A stretch of DNA of 64,000 nt from Adhaeribacter rhizoryzae (GTDB lineage Bacteria > Bacteroidota > Bacteroidia > Cytophagales > Hymenobacteraceae): assembly GCF_008629685.1 (NCBI RefSeq), contig NZ_VWSF01000013.1, positions 1 through 64,000 on the forward strand. The letters run 5' to 3'. A model generated the notes under the pieces. That model had not been told where the DNA came from, did not search any database, and worked only from the letters and a program-made list of their open reading frames with translations. The translations under genes were made by a program, and so were the position numbers. Shown here piece by piece: positions 18,031-27,800 of this stretch. Positions within the stretch are counted from its first letter, which is position 1. The number at the start of each line of letters is the position of its first letter.

Positions 18031-19040
18031 GTTAAATATTTAAATTTGAGGTTTAATATTTTTTTCAGGTTTTCTAATTTGCTTTCCTGCGCCAGTAATA
18101 ATTGCTGCGCCTCGGGTAAATTTATTTCTTTAAACCAGATAAGGGCTCCGGGTTTTACCTGGGCCAAAACAGAAAAATCGGCCGTAATAACCTGGGCCAG
18201 CCGGGGGTAACCGCCCGTAGTCTGGTGGTCAGATAGCAGCACGATGGGGTTGCCCCGGGGCGGTACTTGTACGGTACCAAAAGTTACGGCCGTCGAGAGT
18301 AGTTCCTGGGGCTGACGCAAATGTAAAACCGGCCCTTGTAAGCGGCCACCCATGCGGTCCGATTCGGGGGTAACCCGAAAGGGCGTTTCCCAAAATAGTC
18401 GCTGAGCCTCCGGGGTAAACCATTCGTACTCGGGGCCTTTTATAACCCGTATTACCGCATTTGGAGCGAGGTTTGGGTAAAAAGAGGCATTTAGAGTCCA
18501 GGTTGCTGCTGCGAAGCCAGTATTAGCCGCTTTTTTCTGCAAGAATAACATTAATTGCCGGGCAATTGCGGCGGGTTGGTTTAACGGAATAATATTATTG
18601 GTTTGCAAGGCTTTGCCCTGAAGGCCACCCAAAGCAGCGCGCAGGTAAGTAGCATAACTGCCCAATATTTGTGGTAGTTTAAAGCTGCTGGCAACTGCCA
18701 GGTACGCGCGATATCCCGAAATTGGTTTCTGGAACGCTAACAGGCTACCAGCGGTTACATAAACCGGCCGACACATTTTTACCGGCTGGCCATTAATAGT
18801 AGGGCCCAAATTTGCGCCGGTAAGGGCCAGCAAACAATCAACTTCAAATAATATTGTGGGGCCAGTTAAAGTTATTTCCAGCGCAGGGGCATCACTGGGG
18901 TTAGCTACTAATAAATTAGCCAGGCGCAAAGCCATAAGGTCGGTGGCGCCACTGGTGGTAATGCCGGCCTGGCGGTAGCCCAACCGGCCAGTATCCTGTA
19001 TGGTGGTTAACAAGCCGGGCTTCAATATTTTAAGACTCAT
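18027..19040 (-). CDS. pxpC: 5-oxoprolinase subunit C (biotin-dependent carboxyltransferase-like, KipA family)
   Basis: A 337-residue protein with the KipA/PxpC opening ([31 protein letters not shown]) and the [10 protein letters not shown] and [18 protein letters not shown] segments typical of the family. Despite the carboxyltransferase-like fold it acts in 5-oxoproline cleavage. It overlaps pxpB by 11 bp and pxpA by 4 bp, indicating tight translational coupling. Length is normal. Confidence 0.95.
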   Translation of the reverse strand: MSLKILKPGLLTTIQDTGRLGYRQAGITTSGATDLMALRLANLLVANPSDAPALEITLTGPTILFEVDCLLALTGANLGPTINGQPVKMCRPVYVTAGSLLAFQKPISGYRAYLAVASSFKLPQILGSYATYLRAALGGLQGKALQTNNIIPLNQPAAIARQLMLFLQKKAANTGFAAATWTLNASFYPNLAPNAVIRVIKGPEYEWFTPEAQRLFWETPFRVTPESDRMGGRLQGPVLHLRQPQELLSTAVTFGTVQVPPRGNPIVLLSDHQTTGGYPRLAQVITADFSVLAQVKPGALIWFKEINLPEAQQLLLAQESKLENLKKILNLKFKYLT

Positions 19041-19758
19041 TTTCCCGGGCCTTTCTTTGGTTAAATTCGGCTGGCGTTACAGAAAAAAATTGTACCCGAT
19101 CGCCGGCCTGCAGCAGGGTTGCCGGTTGCTGCCCCGGATTAAATAAATTTAAAGGCGTACGGCCAATTAATTGCCACCCACCCGGCGTAGGCAACGAATA
19201 AATGCCGGTTTGAAGACCGCCAATCCCCACCGAACCAGCCGGTATTTCGGTTAGGGGTACTTTTTTACGCGGGGCTGCAATGCTTGCGTCCATTCCTCCC
19301 AGGTAAGGAAACCCTGGCGCAAAACCTATCATGTAAACCAAATAAATATTCCTGGTATGTATGTGAATGACTTCTTCGGGGCTAATATTATTATGCAAGG
19401 CGACAAACGCCAGATCCGGACCAAAATTGCCGCCGTAACAAACAGGTATCTTTACGATTGGGGAACTAGTTTCGGCTGCGGGCTTTAATTGCGGCAATAA
19501 ATTTAGTATGGCGTTGGTAACCTGCTCGTAGGGGTTATATTTTCCTTTTTCGCTGCTTACCCAAGGATTATAAAAAATGGTAACGGTAGTATAAGCCGGC
19601 ACCAGTTCTACAAACCCCGGAAAAGAATAAGTAGTAAGCAGTTTTGCAAATGCTTTTACCCAGGTATGCGTAGCTGGCGAAATATTTTCTCCGAATTTAA
19701 CGATTATGGCCGCATCGCCGAGCGGACTAATCTGGAGCGGCGGCAAAGCGTTTTCCAT
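19030..19758 (-). CDS. pxpB: 5-oxoprolinase subunit B (KipI family)
   Basis: A 242-residue KipI/PxpB protein: ISPLGDAAIIVKFG near the N-terminus, VPAYTTVTIFY, IPVCYGGNFGPDL, MIGFAPGFPYLGGMD and PGGWQLIGRTPL near the end. It opens the leftward pxpB-pxpC-pxpA operon, so the promoter must lie in 19759-20044. It is the partner of PxpC in the 5-oxoprolinase complex. Confidence 0.95.
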   Translation of the reverse strand: MENALPPLQISPLGDAAIIVKFGENISPATHTWVKAFAKLLTTYSFPGFVELVPAYTTVTIFYNPWVSSEKGKYNPYEQVTNAILNLLPQLKPAAETSSPIVKIPVCYGGNFGPDLAFVALHNNISPEEVIHIHTRNIYLVYMIGFAPGFPYLGGMDASIAAPRKKVPLTEIPAGSVGIGGLQTGIYSLPTPGGWQLIGRTPLNLFNPGQQPATLLQAGDRVQFFSVTPAEFNQRKARENES

Positions 19759-20044
19759 GGCATTTTTAAATACTGGCGCAAAACCGCAATTTCCGGACGC
19801 GGTACAAGTAGCCGGAAAAGCAATATTTTACAGTTGTACGCTAAATTAAATTTTATTCAAGAAATATAAATACCGGCTGTTTACCTCAATTTCGCTGTTT
19901 TGGGCAATTAAAAAACGCACAAACCTATTAAAACAAAAATAGCTTTTACCCAGCTACGATACGCGGTTTTAAACATCTGCGCGACGATTCCGAACAAGTG
20001 GGCAACCTTTGCGTAAATAATTATTCAACTAAGAAATAAGTATT

Positions 20045-20422
20045 ATGGCTATAAACGAAGAAAATCAGCAAAATACACCGGCCAAAACGGAAAATATATA
20101 CGACAAAGATTATCGGGAACAAACCAACGGCAACCGCCCCGACCCCAGCGCCAAGCGAAATATTGGACTGGGCGGCGAAACGGAGCGGCGCGGCCAGAAA
20201 GATAAACTAGAGAATTTACACATTGGCGGCAACGAAGTTTCCGGCTACGGAGCCAATAATCCGGACGAGGTAGAGTCCATTGCGCAAGGTCCGGGGTTTG
20301 AATTTGAAGGAAGCTACGAAGAAGGAGATGGCAGCGTAAATGGCGTTCGCAGTTCAGACCAGCCTTTGGATAGCGATACCACCGAACCCAACGAAAATGC
20401 TTCCGGCTATAACCGGATTTAA
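20045..20422 (+). CDS. Small hydrophilic disordered protein
   Basis: A 125-residue protein, strongly hydrophilic and acidic, with no signal peptide, membrane segment or recognisable domain (KTENIYDKDYREQTNGNRPDPSAKRN..., then a Glu/Asp/Gly/Ser-rich tail). The composition suggests intrinsic disorder, as in stress-related hydrophilic proteins, but I do not recognise a family. An antisense frame of the same length spans it; the plus strand is preferred because of its ATG context (AAATAAGTATT-ATG) and the terminator on that strand downstream. Confidence 0.6.
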   Translation: MAINEENQQNTPAKTENIYDKDYREQTNGNRPDPSAKRNIGLGGETERRGQKDKLENLHIGGNEVSGYGANNPDEVESIAQGPGFEFEGSYEEGDGSVNGVRSSDQPLDSDTTEPNENASGYNRI

Positions 20423-20441
20423 GCAAGCTATATTTTTATTT

Positions 20442-20479
20442 AAAAAGCAGACCCGTATTTTCATGGGCCTGCTTTTTTT
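20442..20479 (+). terminator. Intrinsic terminator after the hydrophilic protein
   Basis: Stem AAAAAGCAG-CCC / GGG-CTGCTTTTT with an internal A/C mismatch, followed by a T-run. Confidence 0.85.
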
Positions 20480-20483
20480 ATTT

Positions 20484-20600
20484 AGTAGCCCGACAAATTA
20501 AAGTATATTCATAAAAGCACTGGAAGCTCCCTTTCTGTTTCAGGAGAATTAAAAAAATACCTGTTATTTTTTGCCCACTTATTTTTGTACTTGTACTTAG
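20484..20600 (+). repeat. 117-bp dispersed repeat, copy 1
   Basis: Begins AGTAGCCCGACAAATTAAAG and ends ACTTATTTTTGTACTTGTAC-TTAG. Related copies lie at 48037-48163 and 57169-57403. Shared blocks are AAATTAAAGTATAT, CTGTTT(T/C)AGGA and a T-rich end TTTTTGCC(C/T)ACTTATTTTTG. Confidence 0.8.
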
Positions 20601-21055
20601 TTAAGGCTTGCCATAGTTTTTGATTAAACTTATACGCGTTTATAGTTAGCAATTAATGGTTATCCATTTTAGCTTAAGGCTAATAATCCATTTTGCTTTC
20701 TAAAATATCAGAAATAACCCAAAAAGAGCCATTGACGAAATTGTGGCAAATAATTTTTTGATAACCGGCGCATGGATTGAAGAAAAGAATTAATCCCCTG
20801 GATGGTTTAAATTTTTATGAAACATAATATATTTATAAGGCTTAAGCCAAAATTATATAAACGCACCTGGTAAAATAAACGCACCACAGGAGATGAAATG
20901 TAATTTGTTTATAATTAATAACTTAACAACAAACAACCACCTATTTTTAAAGGCGATATAAACGCCAGTGGTGCGTTTACATACTAGTTCGCGGCAAAAA
21001 ATTATACCGCTTTAAGTATAATTTTTAGAGTTATCAAAAAACAAACTGCAATGAT
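20601..21055. other. Gene-free spacer upstream of the S41 peptidase
   Basis: AT-rich, no reading frame, and no AATATT hexamer although that hexamer is frequent elsewhere. It holds the ATAAACGCACC repeat set and a GTTAGCAA site at 20645-20652 resembling the ends of the attC-like hairpins downstream. Confidence 0.4.
20857..20980. repeat. Direct and inverted ATAAACGCACC repeats
   Basis: ATAAACGCACC occurs at 20857 and again at 20875 (extended to CACAGG), and an inverted copy CC(A)GTGGTGCGTTTAC lies at 20965-20980. The second and third can form a 14-of-15 stem around a ~74-nt loop. It sits 75 bp upstream of the S41 peptidase start and could be regulatory or an element end. Confidence 0.55.
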
Positions 21056-22390
21056 ATGAGAAGAAAGTGCGCATTCCTTTGTTTCCTTTTTTTGTTTGTT
21101 ATTATTTGCATTGGCAAAGCGCAAACAAATCAACCACCTGTTACAGCGACAGAACAACAAGCTGCCATTGATACAATTGCGCAGCTATTAAATAGAAATT
21201 ACGTCTTTCCTGAAATGGCAAAAGCAATGGCAGGCTTTCTTTCCACTAACCTGAAACAAGGAGTCTATGCCTCTATTACCGACCCCGCTTTGTTTTCCGA
21301 ACGACTGACTTCAGACCTGCAATCCATTAGCAAAGACAAACATATACGGGTACGGCTTAATCCAGTCTTCATTAAAGAAGTAAAAGCAAGGCAATTACAA
21401 GGTGCAGATGGTGATAAATTTGCTCCCACTATGCTTGAACAGTGGAAGACCGACAACTATGGTTTTAAAGAAGTCAAAATTTTGGAGGGCAACATTGGCT
21501 ACATTGATCTGCGCAATTTTTTTCCACCACAATTTGCCGGTGAAACAGCTGTTGCTGCAATGAATTTTGTTGGCAATAGCAAGGCTCTTATTATAGATTT
21601 GCGTAAAAATAGCGGTGGTTGGCCAGCAATGATTCAGCTTGTAAGCAGTTACTTGTTTGGGGCAGAACCGGTACACCTGAACAACTTTTACTTCCGTCCA
21701 ACAAATGCAAACACTCAAACATGGACATTGCCCCATGTAACAGGTAAGCGGCGTCCGGATATGGATGTTTATGTACTTACGAGCAAATCCACGTTTTCTG
21801 CAGCCGAAGAATTCACCTATAATTTAAAGAACCTAAAAAGAGCAACCGTCATCGGGGAAACCACCGGCGGAGGTGCCAATCCCGGGGGCGACGAAATTGT
21901 AAACGACCGGTTCACTGTGTTCGTTCCGAGTGGAAGGGCAATTAATCCCATCACGGGCACTAATTGGGAAGGCACAGGTGTACGGCCGGACATTGAGGTG
22001 GCTGCATCCGAAGCGTTTTTCACTGCACAACAAAAAGCACTGGAAAAATTAGCACAGAAGGAAGCCGGCAACGCACATAGCATTTATCCTTGGCTATTGG
22101 CTTCACTACAAGTGAAACAGAAGCCGGTAAAAGTAGAGGAAAAGCAGCTAAAGGAATATGCTGGTACATATGGTCCAAAAACTATTACACAAGAAGGTGA
22201 CAGGCTTTTCTTTCCGGTAACACGCCTTCGCCAGGCAGTTCTCATTCCGATGGGTGGTGACCTGTTTGACGTAGATGAAAATCTGTTTCGTGTGCAGTTT
22301 ATTCGAGAGGCTGGAAAAGTTACAGGCCTGCGTATCAAAAACTATAATGGTAATATAGAAAATTACAAGAAAGAGAAGAAGCCACTATAA
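21056..22390 (+). CDS. S41-family (tail-specific protease type) peptidase, secreted
   Basis: A 444-residue protein with a signal peptide (FLCFLFLFVIICIGKAQ). The N-terminal ~100 residues are the helical region common to S41 enzymes. The TSPc domain includes GYIDLRNFF, LIIDLRKNSGGWPAMIQLVSSYLF and the nucleophile segment TSKSTFSAAEEF, with Ser248 as the likely catalytic serine, then GETTGGGANPGG. A C-terminal domain of ~100 residues (EYAGTYGPKTITQEGDRLFFPV...) resembles a small barrel often appended to Bacteroidota S41 and beta-lactamase-like proteins. Unlike neighbouring genes it contains no AATATT hexamer, and it is followed by a perfect 24-bp inverted repeat, so it may be an acquired cassette. 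Confidence 0.9.
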   Translation: MRRKCAFLCFLFLFVIICIGKAQTNQPPVTATEQQAAIDTIAQLLNRNYVFPEMAKAMAGFLSTNLKQGVYASITDPALFSERLTSDLQSISKDKHIRVRLNPVFIKEVKARQLQGADGDKFAPTMLEQWKTDNYGFKEVKILEGNIGYIDLRNFFPPQFAGETAVAAMNFVGNSKALIIDLRKNSGGWPAMIQLVSSYLFGAEPVHLNNFYFRPTNANTQTWTLPHVTGKRRPDMDVYVLTSKSTFSAAEEFTYNLKNLKRATVIGETTGGGANPGGDEIVNDRFTVFVPSGRAINPITGTNWEGTGVRPDIEVAASEAFFTAQQKALEKLAQKEAGNAHSIYPWLLASLQVKQKPVKVEEKQLKEYAGTYGPKTITQEGDRLFFPVTRLRQAVLIPMGGDLFDVDENLFRVQFIREAGKVTGLRIKNYNGNIENYKKEKKPL

Positions 22391-22397
22391 ATGCATC

Positions 22398-22473
22398 TGC
22401 TGCTAACGGACTTGTGTAAACCTCAGCTTCGGCCGCCAGCCTTGCCGTCGTTTACACAAGTCCGTTAGCAGCA
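22398..22473 (+). repeat. Perfect 24-bp inverted repeat, attC-like hairpin 1
   Basis: Left arm 22398-22421 begins TGCTGCTAACGGACTTGTG; the right arm 22450-22473 is its exact complement, ending TCCGTTAGCAGCA. The loop is 28 nt. It begins 7 bp after the S41 stop and may also terminate it, but no T-run follows. The TAAC...GTTA ends and stem length recall integron attC sites; the end heptamer GTTAGCA departs from the GTTRRRY consensus. Confidence 0.75.
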
Positions 22474-22521
22474 ATTTTAAATTGCATATTAGGTAAAACT
22501 TGAAAGGATTAAAACAGAATA

Positions 22522-22710
22522 ATGCTCATTAATATATGCTATTCGTTATTTTTCCTAGTTACTGATTTTGCAATTTTTGTTCAACTAACCAAGGCATACA
22601 AGATAGAGAAAAAATATTTATACTTTATTGGAGGTTCCGTGCTGACACTTTGGATATTACATAATGAAGTATTTCGGCCAGTTTTTTTATGCCGTACAAA
22701 GATTTTTTAG
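22522..22710 (+). CDS. Tiny hydrophobic hypothetical ORF
   Basis: A 62-codon frame encoding two hydrophobic stretches (ICYSLFFLVTDFAIFVQL and YFIGGSVLTLWIL), consistent with a small membrane protein. It lies between the two attC-like hairpins, as a cassette gene would. No family is recognised and the region may be a decayed or truncated gene: the last residues (RPVFLCRTKIF) look frame-shifted relative to the membrane part. Low confidence that it is expressed. Confidence 0.3.
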   Translation: MLINICYSLFFLVTDFAIFVQLTKAYKIEKKYLYFIGGSVLTLWILHNEVFRPVFLCRTKIF

Positions 22711-22938
22711 CATTCTAATGTTCAACTTTTGCTTAATAATATTTCACCTTGGAAGTAAATTTCAAGAGGCTATATATAAAAAACTGAACACTAATAATAC
22801 TTCAAATTAGAAGTTTCCTGAATTTATATTAAAAGTATTTTATATTATGAGGTTTAAAATTATTTACCTCTTGATTTATGCATATCAGTTCCTTGCAATA
22901 TAGATTCCTGCAATTAGGTAACTTAAGAAAAAAGCTGC

Positions 22939-23002
22939 TAACCCAATATATACCAAATCCTGGCTCCGCTTTGGGCTTGGGATTTAAGCGGCCCGTTAGC
23001 AC
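22939..23002 (+). repeat. attC-like imperfect hairpin 2
   Basis: Outer arms TGCTAAC / GTTAGCA and inner arms AAATCC / GGATTT with an asymmetric spacer and a loop containing TGGCTCCGCT. This is the R''-L''-loop-L'-R' order expected of an integron attC site, and the outer arms match hairpin 1. The match is visual only. Confidence 0.4.
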
Positions 23003-23055
23003 AATCAGAAATAAGAAAAAAATCAAGAGCTTTAAATAATGAAAAGACAGCTTTA

Positions 23056-23196
23056 ATGGAAAGTAGATCTGTAGAAGAAACGTACAACGCCAATGAACAA
23101 GGATGGTCTTATTACAGCAAAATGATAAAAGACACCAAGAAGTCCCTGTTTTTGGCAGGCCCTTTTCTGATTCTTTTTGTTTTGTTCAGCTGCTAA
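23056..23196 (+). CDS. Small membrane protein (46 aa)
   Basis: A short frame from ATG 23056 to TAA 23196: a polar N-terminus (MESRSVEETYNANEQGWSYY) followed by lysines and one hydrophobic segment (SLFLAGPFLILFVLFSC) running to the C-terminus. The layout is that of a tail-anchored or small single-pass membrane protein. Its stop overlaps GCTGCTAAC, the same string that starts the attC-like hairpins. No family recognised. It is near the size limit for chance frames, so expression is uncertain. Confidence 0.35.
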   Translation: MESRSVEETYNANEQGWSYYSKMIKDTKKSLFLAGPFLILFVLFSC

Positions 23197-23939
23197 CTAA
23201 TATTTTGTTTATACTTTTTCCGCTGTAATAATTTGCCCTCATTTTCTAAGAATTTCTGCTGTTGGTAGGCAGCAGTCATTGCCAGGAGGTATAGCTCGTA
23301 ATTTCCCTTTCAATATACATTTATTTAGAATGTTCCTTAGTCTACAGACCTATGGTGTGTTCACCAGCTACCTGCGAGCTTGCCAGTCTGTTTTAGCACC
23401 TGCATTTCTCACGTAACGTTGCGGCCGTAAAGAATAGGAAAGTTGTTGTTTCGTAACAATTCTGATAGAACAGGTAGCCATGCCACAGTTGTCTTGTTTC
23501 TGCTGCGCCTGATGCTTTTGTAACAGCGGCAAATGCTAGGCTTATACTGCTATTCAGTTATGGTTACCAGAATATTTAAATGAGGCACTGAAGGGGCACA
23601 ATAATGATAATCTCCTTAACCGTGCATTTTTCAGGATAACTACTCTGTACAGCTAGCCGCTATAACACGAAAAAACAAGGTACAAGTCAATCCACTTTAA
23701 CTAGCATTATTTAATGGCTTGTATAAAATATTCTCCGGGAAAATATTTTATATAGTAGCTTGCAATGCATAGTACTATATACTACATTAGCATAACCTTT
23801 TCATCTGTTTTATTACAGGTCTCAGAAGGGCAGCCCTTGTAGTCTAAATAAATATATAAACCACTCTTGCTTGCTCCGCTAAGACTTTGTTTTTCAAAAA
23901 ATTACACCCGATGAATATTGTCCCTAATAAAATAAACCT
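23197..23939. other. Gene-free stretch before the ABC operon
   Basis: 743 bases with no convincing frame on either strand. Base composition is mixed, AATATT reappears (four occurrences), and no strong hairpin was found. The ABC promoter should lie near the right end. Confidence 0.4.
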
Positions 23940-24839
23940 ATGATCCTAAAAATTACTAACATCTCTAAATTATATTCCAATGGGGTTCAGGCACTCCGGA
24001 ATGTTACGCTCACCATTCCGAATGGCATGTACGGCTTGCTAGGGCCAAACGGGGCCGGCAAATCTACCCTGATGCGCATTCTGGCAACCTTGCAGGAACC
24101 CGATACTGGCAGTATTTACCTGGATGAAATAGACGTGCTGAACCAGAAAGCGGCGGTACGCCAAACGTTGGGGTACTTGCCGCAGGAGTTTGGCGTTTAC
24201 CCGAAAGCAAAAGCAGAAGATTTGCTCGATTACTTTGCGGTGCTCAAAGGCATTACCAACCGGGCCGCCCGCAAAGAAGTGGTAGCAGCCTTACTGAAAC
24301 AAACCAACCTTTGGGATAAACGCCGGCAGCAACTCGGCAGTTTTTCGGGTGGTATGAAGCAGCGCTTTGGCGTGGCCGTGGCCTTATTGGGAAACCCGAA
24401 ACTCATGATCGTGGACGAACCTACAGCGGGGCTGGACCCGGCAGAACGGGTGCGCTTTCTTAATTTATTAAGTGAATTAGGCGAGAACAGCGTGGTTATT
24501 TTATCTACCCACATAGTAGAAGATGTGCGCGAGCTTTGCACCCGCATGGCGATTATTAATAAAGGGCAAATATTGCAGGAAGCAGAACCTTTAAAGGCTG
24601 TGGCAGGCTTGCAGGGAAAAATCTGGCGCCGGATTGTGCAAAAAAGTGAGTTGCCAGCTTTGGAGCAATCATACAAAATAATTTCTACCAAGCTGTTAAG
24701 CGGGCGAACCATAGTCCACGTCTACAGCGAAACAGACCCTGGCAACAACTTTGAAGGGGTATACCCAGATTTAGAGGATGTCTACTTCACCACCATGGCC
24801 GGGTACATTGGCAACTATAAACCGGAGGTTGCCCAATGA
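23940..24839 (+). CDS. ABC transporter ATP-binding protein
   Basis: A 299-residue ATPase of the ABC-2 export type. Walker A GPNGAGKST, Q-loop YLPQEFG, signature SFSGGMKQRFGVA, Walker B LMIVDEPTAGLDP and the switch histidine in LSTHIVEDV are all intact. The last ~80 residues are the C-terminal extension usual for such ATPases. Its stop overlaps the start of the permease/peptidase fusion by 4 bp, so the two surely form one transporter. Cargo unknown. Confidence 0.95.
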   Translation: MILKITNISKLYSNGVQALRNVTLTIPNGMYGLLGPNGAGKSTLMRILATLQEPDTGSIYLDEIDVLNQKAAVRQTLGYLPQEFGVYPKAKAEDLLDYFAVLKGITNRAARKEVVAALLKQTNLWDKRRQQLGSFSGGMKQRFGVAVALLGNPKLMIVDEPTAGLDPAERVRFLNLLSELGENSVVILSTHIVEDVRELCTRMAIINKGQILQEAEPLKAVAGLQGKIWRRIVQKSELPALEQSYKIISTKLLSGRTIVHVYSETDPGNNFEGVYPDLEDVYFTTMAGYIGNYKPEVAQ

Positions 24840-27800
24840 AGTTCTGGAATATTTTTCGCTTTGAGTTTGGCTACCTGGTTCAGCGCCTCTCTACCTGGCT
24901 TTATTTAGCCATCCTGCTGGCATTTACCTTTCTGATGAAACTGGTTATTACACCCGGCGACGGCGTATATGCTAATAATACCTTCCATATAACGGCTATT
25001 ACGGTAATTGGCAGTCTTATATGGCTGGTAATGTCCGCTTCCATAGCCGGCGAAGCCGCCGCCCGCGATGTGCAAACGCAGATGCATCCGCTTACCTATA
25101 CTGCTCCGGTTACGAAGCTGAACTACCTGGGTGGTCGCTTTCTGGCCGCTTTTGCGGTGAATGCCCTGCTACTACTGGCTTTGCCGGTTGGGGTGCTGCT
25201 TTCCTTCTACCTGCCCGGTTTAGATCAGGGTGAATTATTACCGTTCCGGCCCTGGGCTTATCTGAGTGTCTACTTATTTATTGCTTTACCGAGTGCTTTT
25301 GTGGCAACAGCGCTGCAATTTAGCCTGGCCGCGCTTAGCCGCCAGGTAATGACCAGTTACTTGGCCGGTTTGCTCTTAGCCTTAGTTGCCCAAATTATTG
25401 CGGTGGCGGCGGCAAAGCTTTTTGGTAACTGGGATTTAGTAAAATTACTGGACCCCATAGGTGTAACCGGCATTATTGGCAACGAACTGCAAACCTGGAC
25501 GCCTACCGAAAAAAATACGAGGCTCGTTACCTTAGAAGGCCTCTTTCTGCTAAATCGGGTTTGGTGGCTTAGTGTTGCGGCAGGGTTTTTATCCCTTACG
25601 TACTTTCGCTTCAGTTTTGCTGCGCCGGTAACGAACGGCCGTAGGAGGCTATTTAAACGGCAACCCAAAGTACAGGCCATGGCAACCGCGGAAACTGCCA
25701 TACTTAGAGTACCCGCCATTACGGTGCCGCAGGTTCAGCGCAATTTCGGGTTTAAGACCAATTATTACCAAACGCTCACCATTGCCGGGGCTTCTTTCCG
25801 GAAGATAGCCAAAAGCCCGGCCGGACTGACGCTGATTGCTGCTATTGCCTTGCTATCTGCTGTATTCGGTAACAAAATTATGACGGAGTTTGGGATTCCG
25901 CTACTCCCCACTACCCAACAAGTAATAGCCTACTTAGCCACGCCTGTTGGTAACCTTAATACGCCATTGGTAATTATTCCGCTCCTGATTATATATTTTA
26001 CCGGCGAGCTTGTGTGGCAGGAGCGAGCGGAAGGCCTCAGTGAGATTGCGGATGCCACCCCAATTACGGAATGGGTACTTTTTACCGGTAAGTTTCTGGG
26101 CTTAAGTCTTATCATCTTGGCTTGGATGGCACTGCTAATGGCCGGCGGTATAGGAATGCAACTAGGCCTGGGCTACCATAAATTGGAGATAGGGCTGTAC
26201 TTGCAAACGCTCTTTGGCTTGCAACTCCTAAACTACCTGCTCTTTGCCCTGCTGGCCCTGGTGGTACACGTTGTGGTAAATCAAAAATATATTGGTTACC
26301 TGGCAATGCTTCTGGTTATTAGCTTTATGGCTTTTCCTGCTACCTTTGGGGTAGAACACAACCTGCTCATTTTTGACTCCGACCCGGGCTGGTGGTACAC
26401 CGATATGCGGGGTTTCGGGGCTACCCTGGGGCCTTGGCTGTGGTTTAAACTGTATTGGCTAGCCTGGGCTTTGCTACTGGCAGTAGTCGCGAAATTGCTT
26501 TGGCCTCGGGGAAGAGCGCAAGGTTTAAAATACCATCTTCTGTTAGCGCAGCGCCGTTTTACCCGCCCAACCACCTGGGTTGCCATAATAGGGGTAGGGC
26601 TTTTATTAACCCTGGGAAGCTTTATTTTCTATAATACAAATGTGCTGAACGAGTACCTCACCGGCGCTGACCTAAATGAGCAAAAGGCGGAATACGAACG
26701 GCGCTACAGCCAATATCAAAACACCCCGCAACCCCACCTAACAGCTACCAAACTGCACGTCGAGATTTACCCTGCGCAACAGCAAGTCGAGATTCAGGCC
26801 GCTTATACCCTGGTGAATAAAAATGCATTACCCATAGACTCCATCCACCTGAGCAGTGTTTCGGGCATTGCCATAAATAAGATAAAATTCAACCGGCCGG
26901 CTGCCGGTGTGTTAATAGACCAGGAACTCAGCCACTACATTTACGCCCTGAAGCAACCCTTACAGCCGGGAGATTCCTTACTAGTAAACTTTGTTGTACA
27001 CTATCAACCGCAGGGTTTCCAAAATAATGGCCCGAACGCATTGGTAATGGAGAACGGCACCTCCTTCACGAATTACGACCTGCTTCCAACCATTGGTTAC
27101 CAACGTTACCGGGAAATCAACGATGCAGTCCTCCGGAAAAAATATCAGCTTGCAACGCGCCCGGCCATACCTGCTCTTTATGATGCGGAGGCGCGTAAAA
27201 AGCCGGGCAGCACCGACCAAACCACCTTGGAAGCCATTGTGGGTACGGCAAAGAATGAGGTTGCCGTTGCACCGGGCAGGTTGCACCAAACCTGGACAGC
27301 AGGAGGCCGCCGTTACTTTCACTACAAAACAGATGCTTCTATCGGAAGCGAGTACACTTTCTTATCGGCTCAATATGCGGTGCAGGAAAGCAATTGGCAT
27401 AATGTTGCGATCCGGATTTATTACCATCCGGACCACGCCATAAATATAAACCGCATGCTCCGGAGCGCAAAAGCCTCGCTGGCGTATTATACAGAACAGT
27501 TTGGTCCTTACCCTTATAAATATTTTACATTAGTAGAGCGCGCTGGGGTGGGAGGTGGAGGAGCAACGGCGGATGCCGGCATCATCTATTATGGAGAACA
27601 GAATACCCTGATGAAACCCGACGACGGCCCCAATGGCTTTGACCTGCCTTATTATATTTTGGCGCACGAAGTAGCGCACCAGTGGTGGGGCTTGGCCCGC
27701 TTAACTCCCGCAAACGTAGAAGGAGCCGGTGTGCTGATTGAAGGTCTTGCGGTATATTCCGGGATGCAGGTTTTAGAGAAGAATTACGGGAATAAACATT

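Noticed and set aside
20049-20426. A 125-codon antisense frame exactly covering the small hydrophilic protein gene
   Set aside because: No sensible protein character, and the terminator at 20442 and ATG context support the plus strand.
22829-23026. A 65-codon minus-strand frame across the second attC-like hairpin
   Set aside because: Overlaps the hairpin and has no protein-like composition; the plus-strand small ORF nearby is the better candidate.
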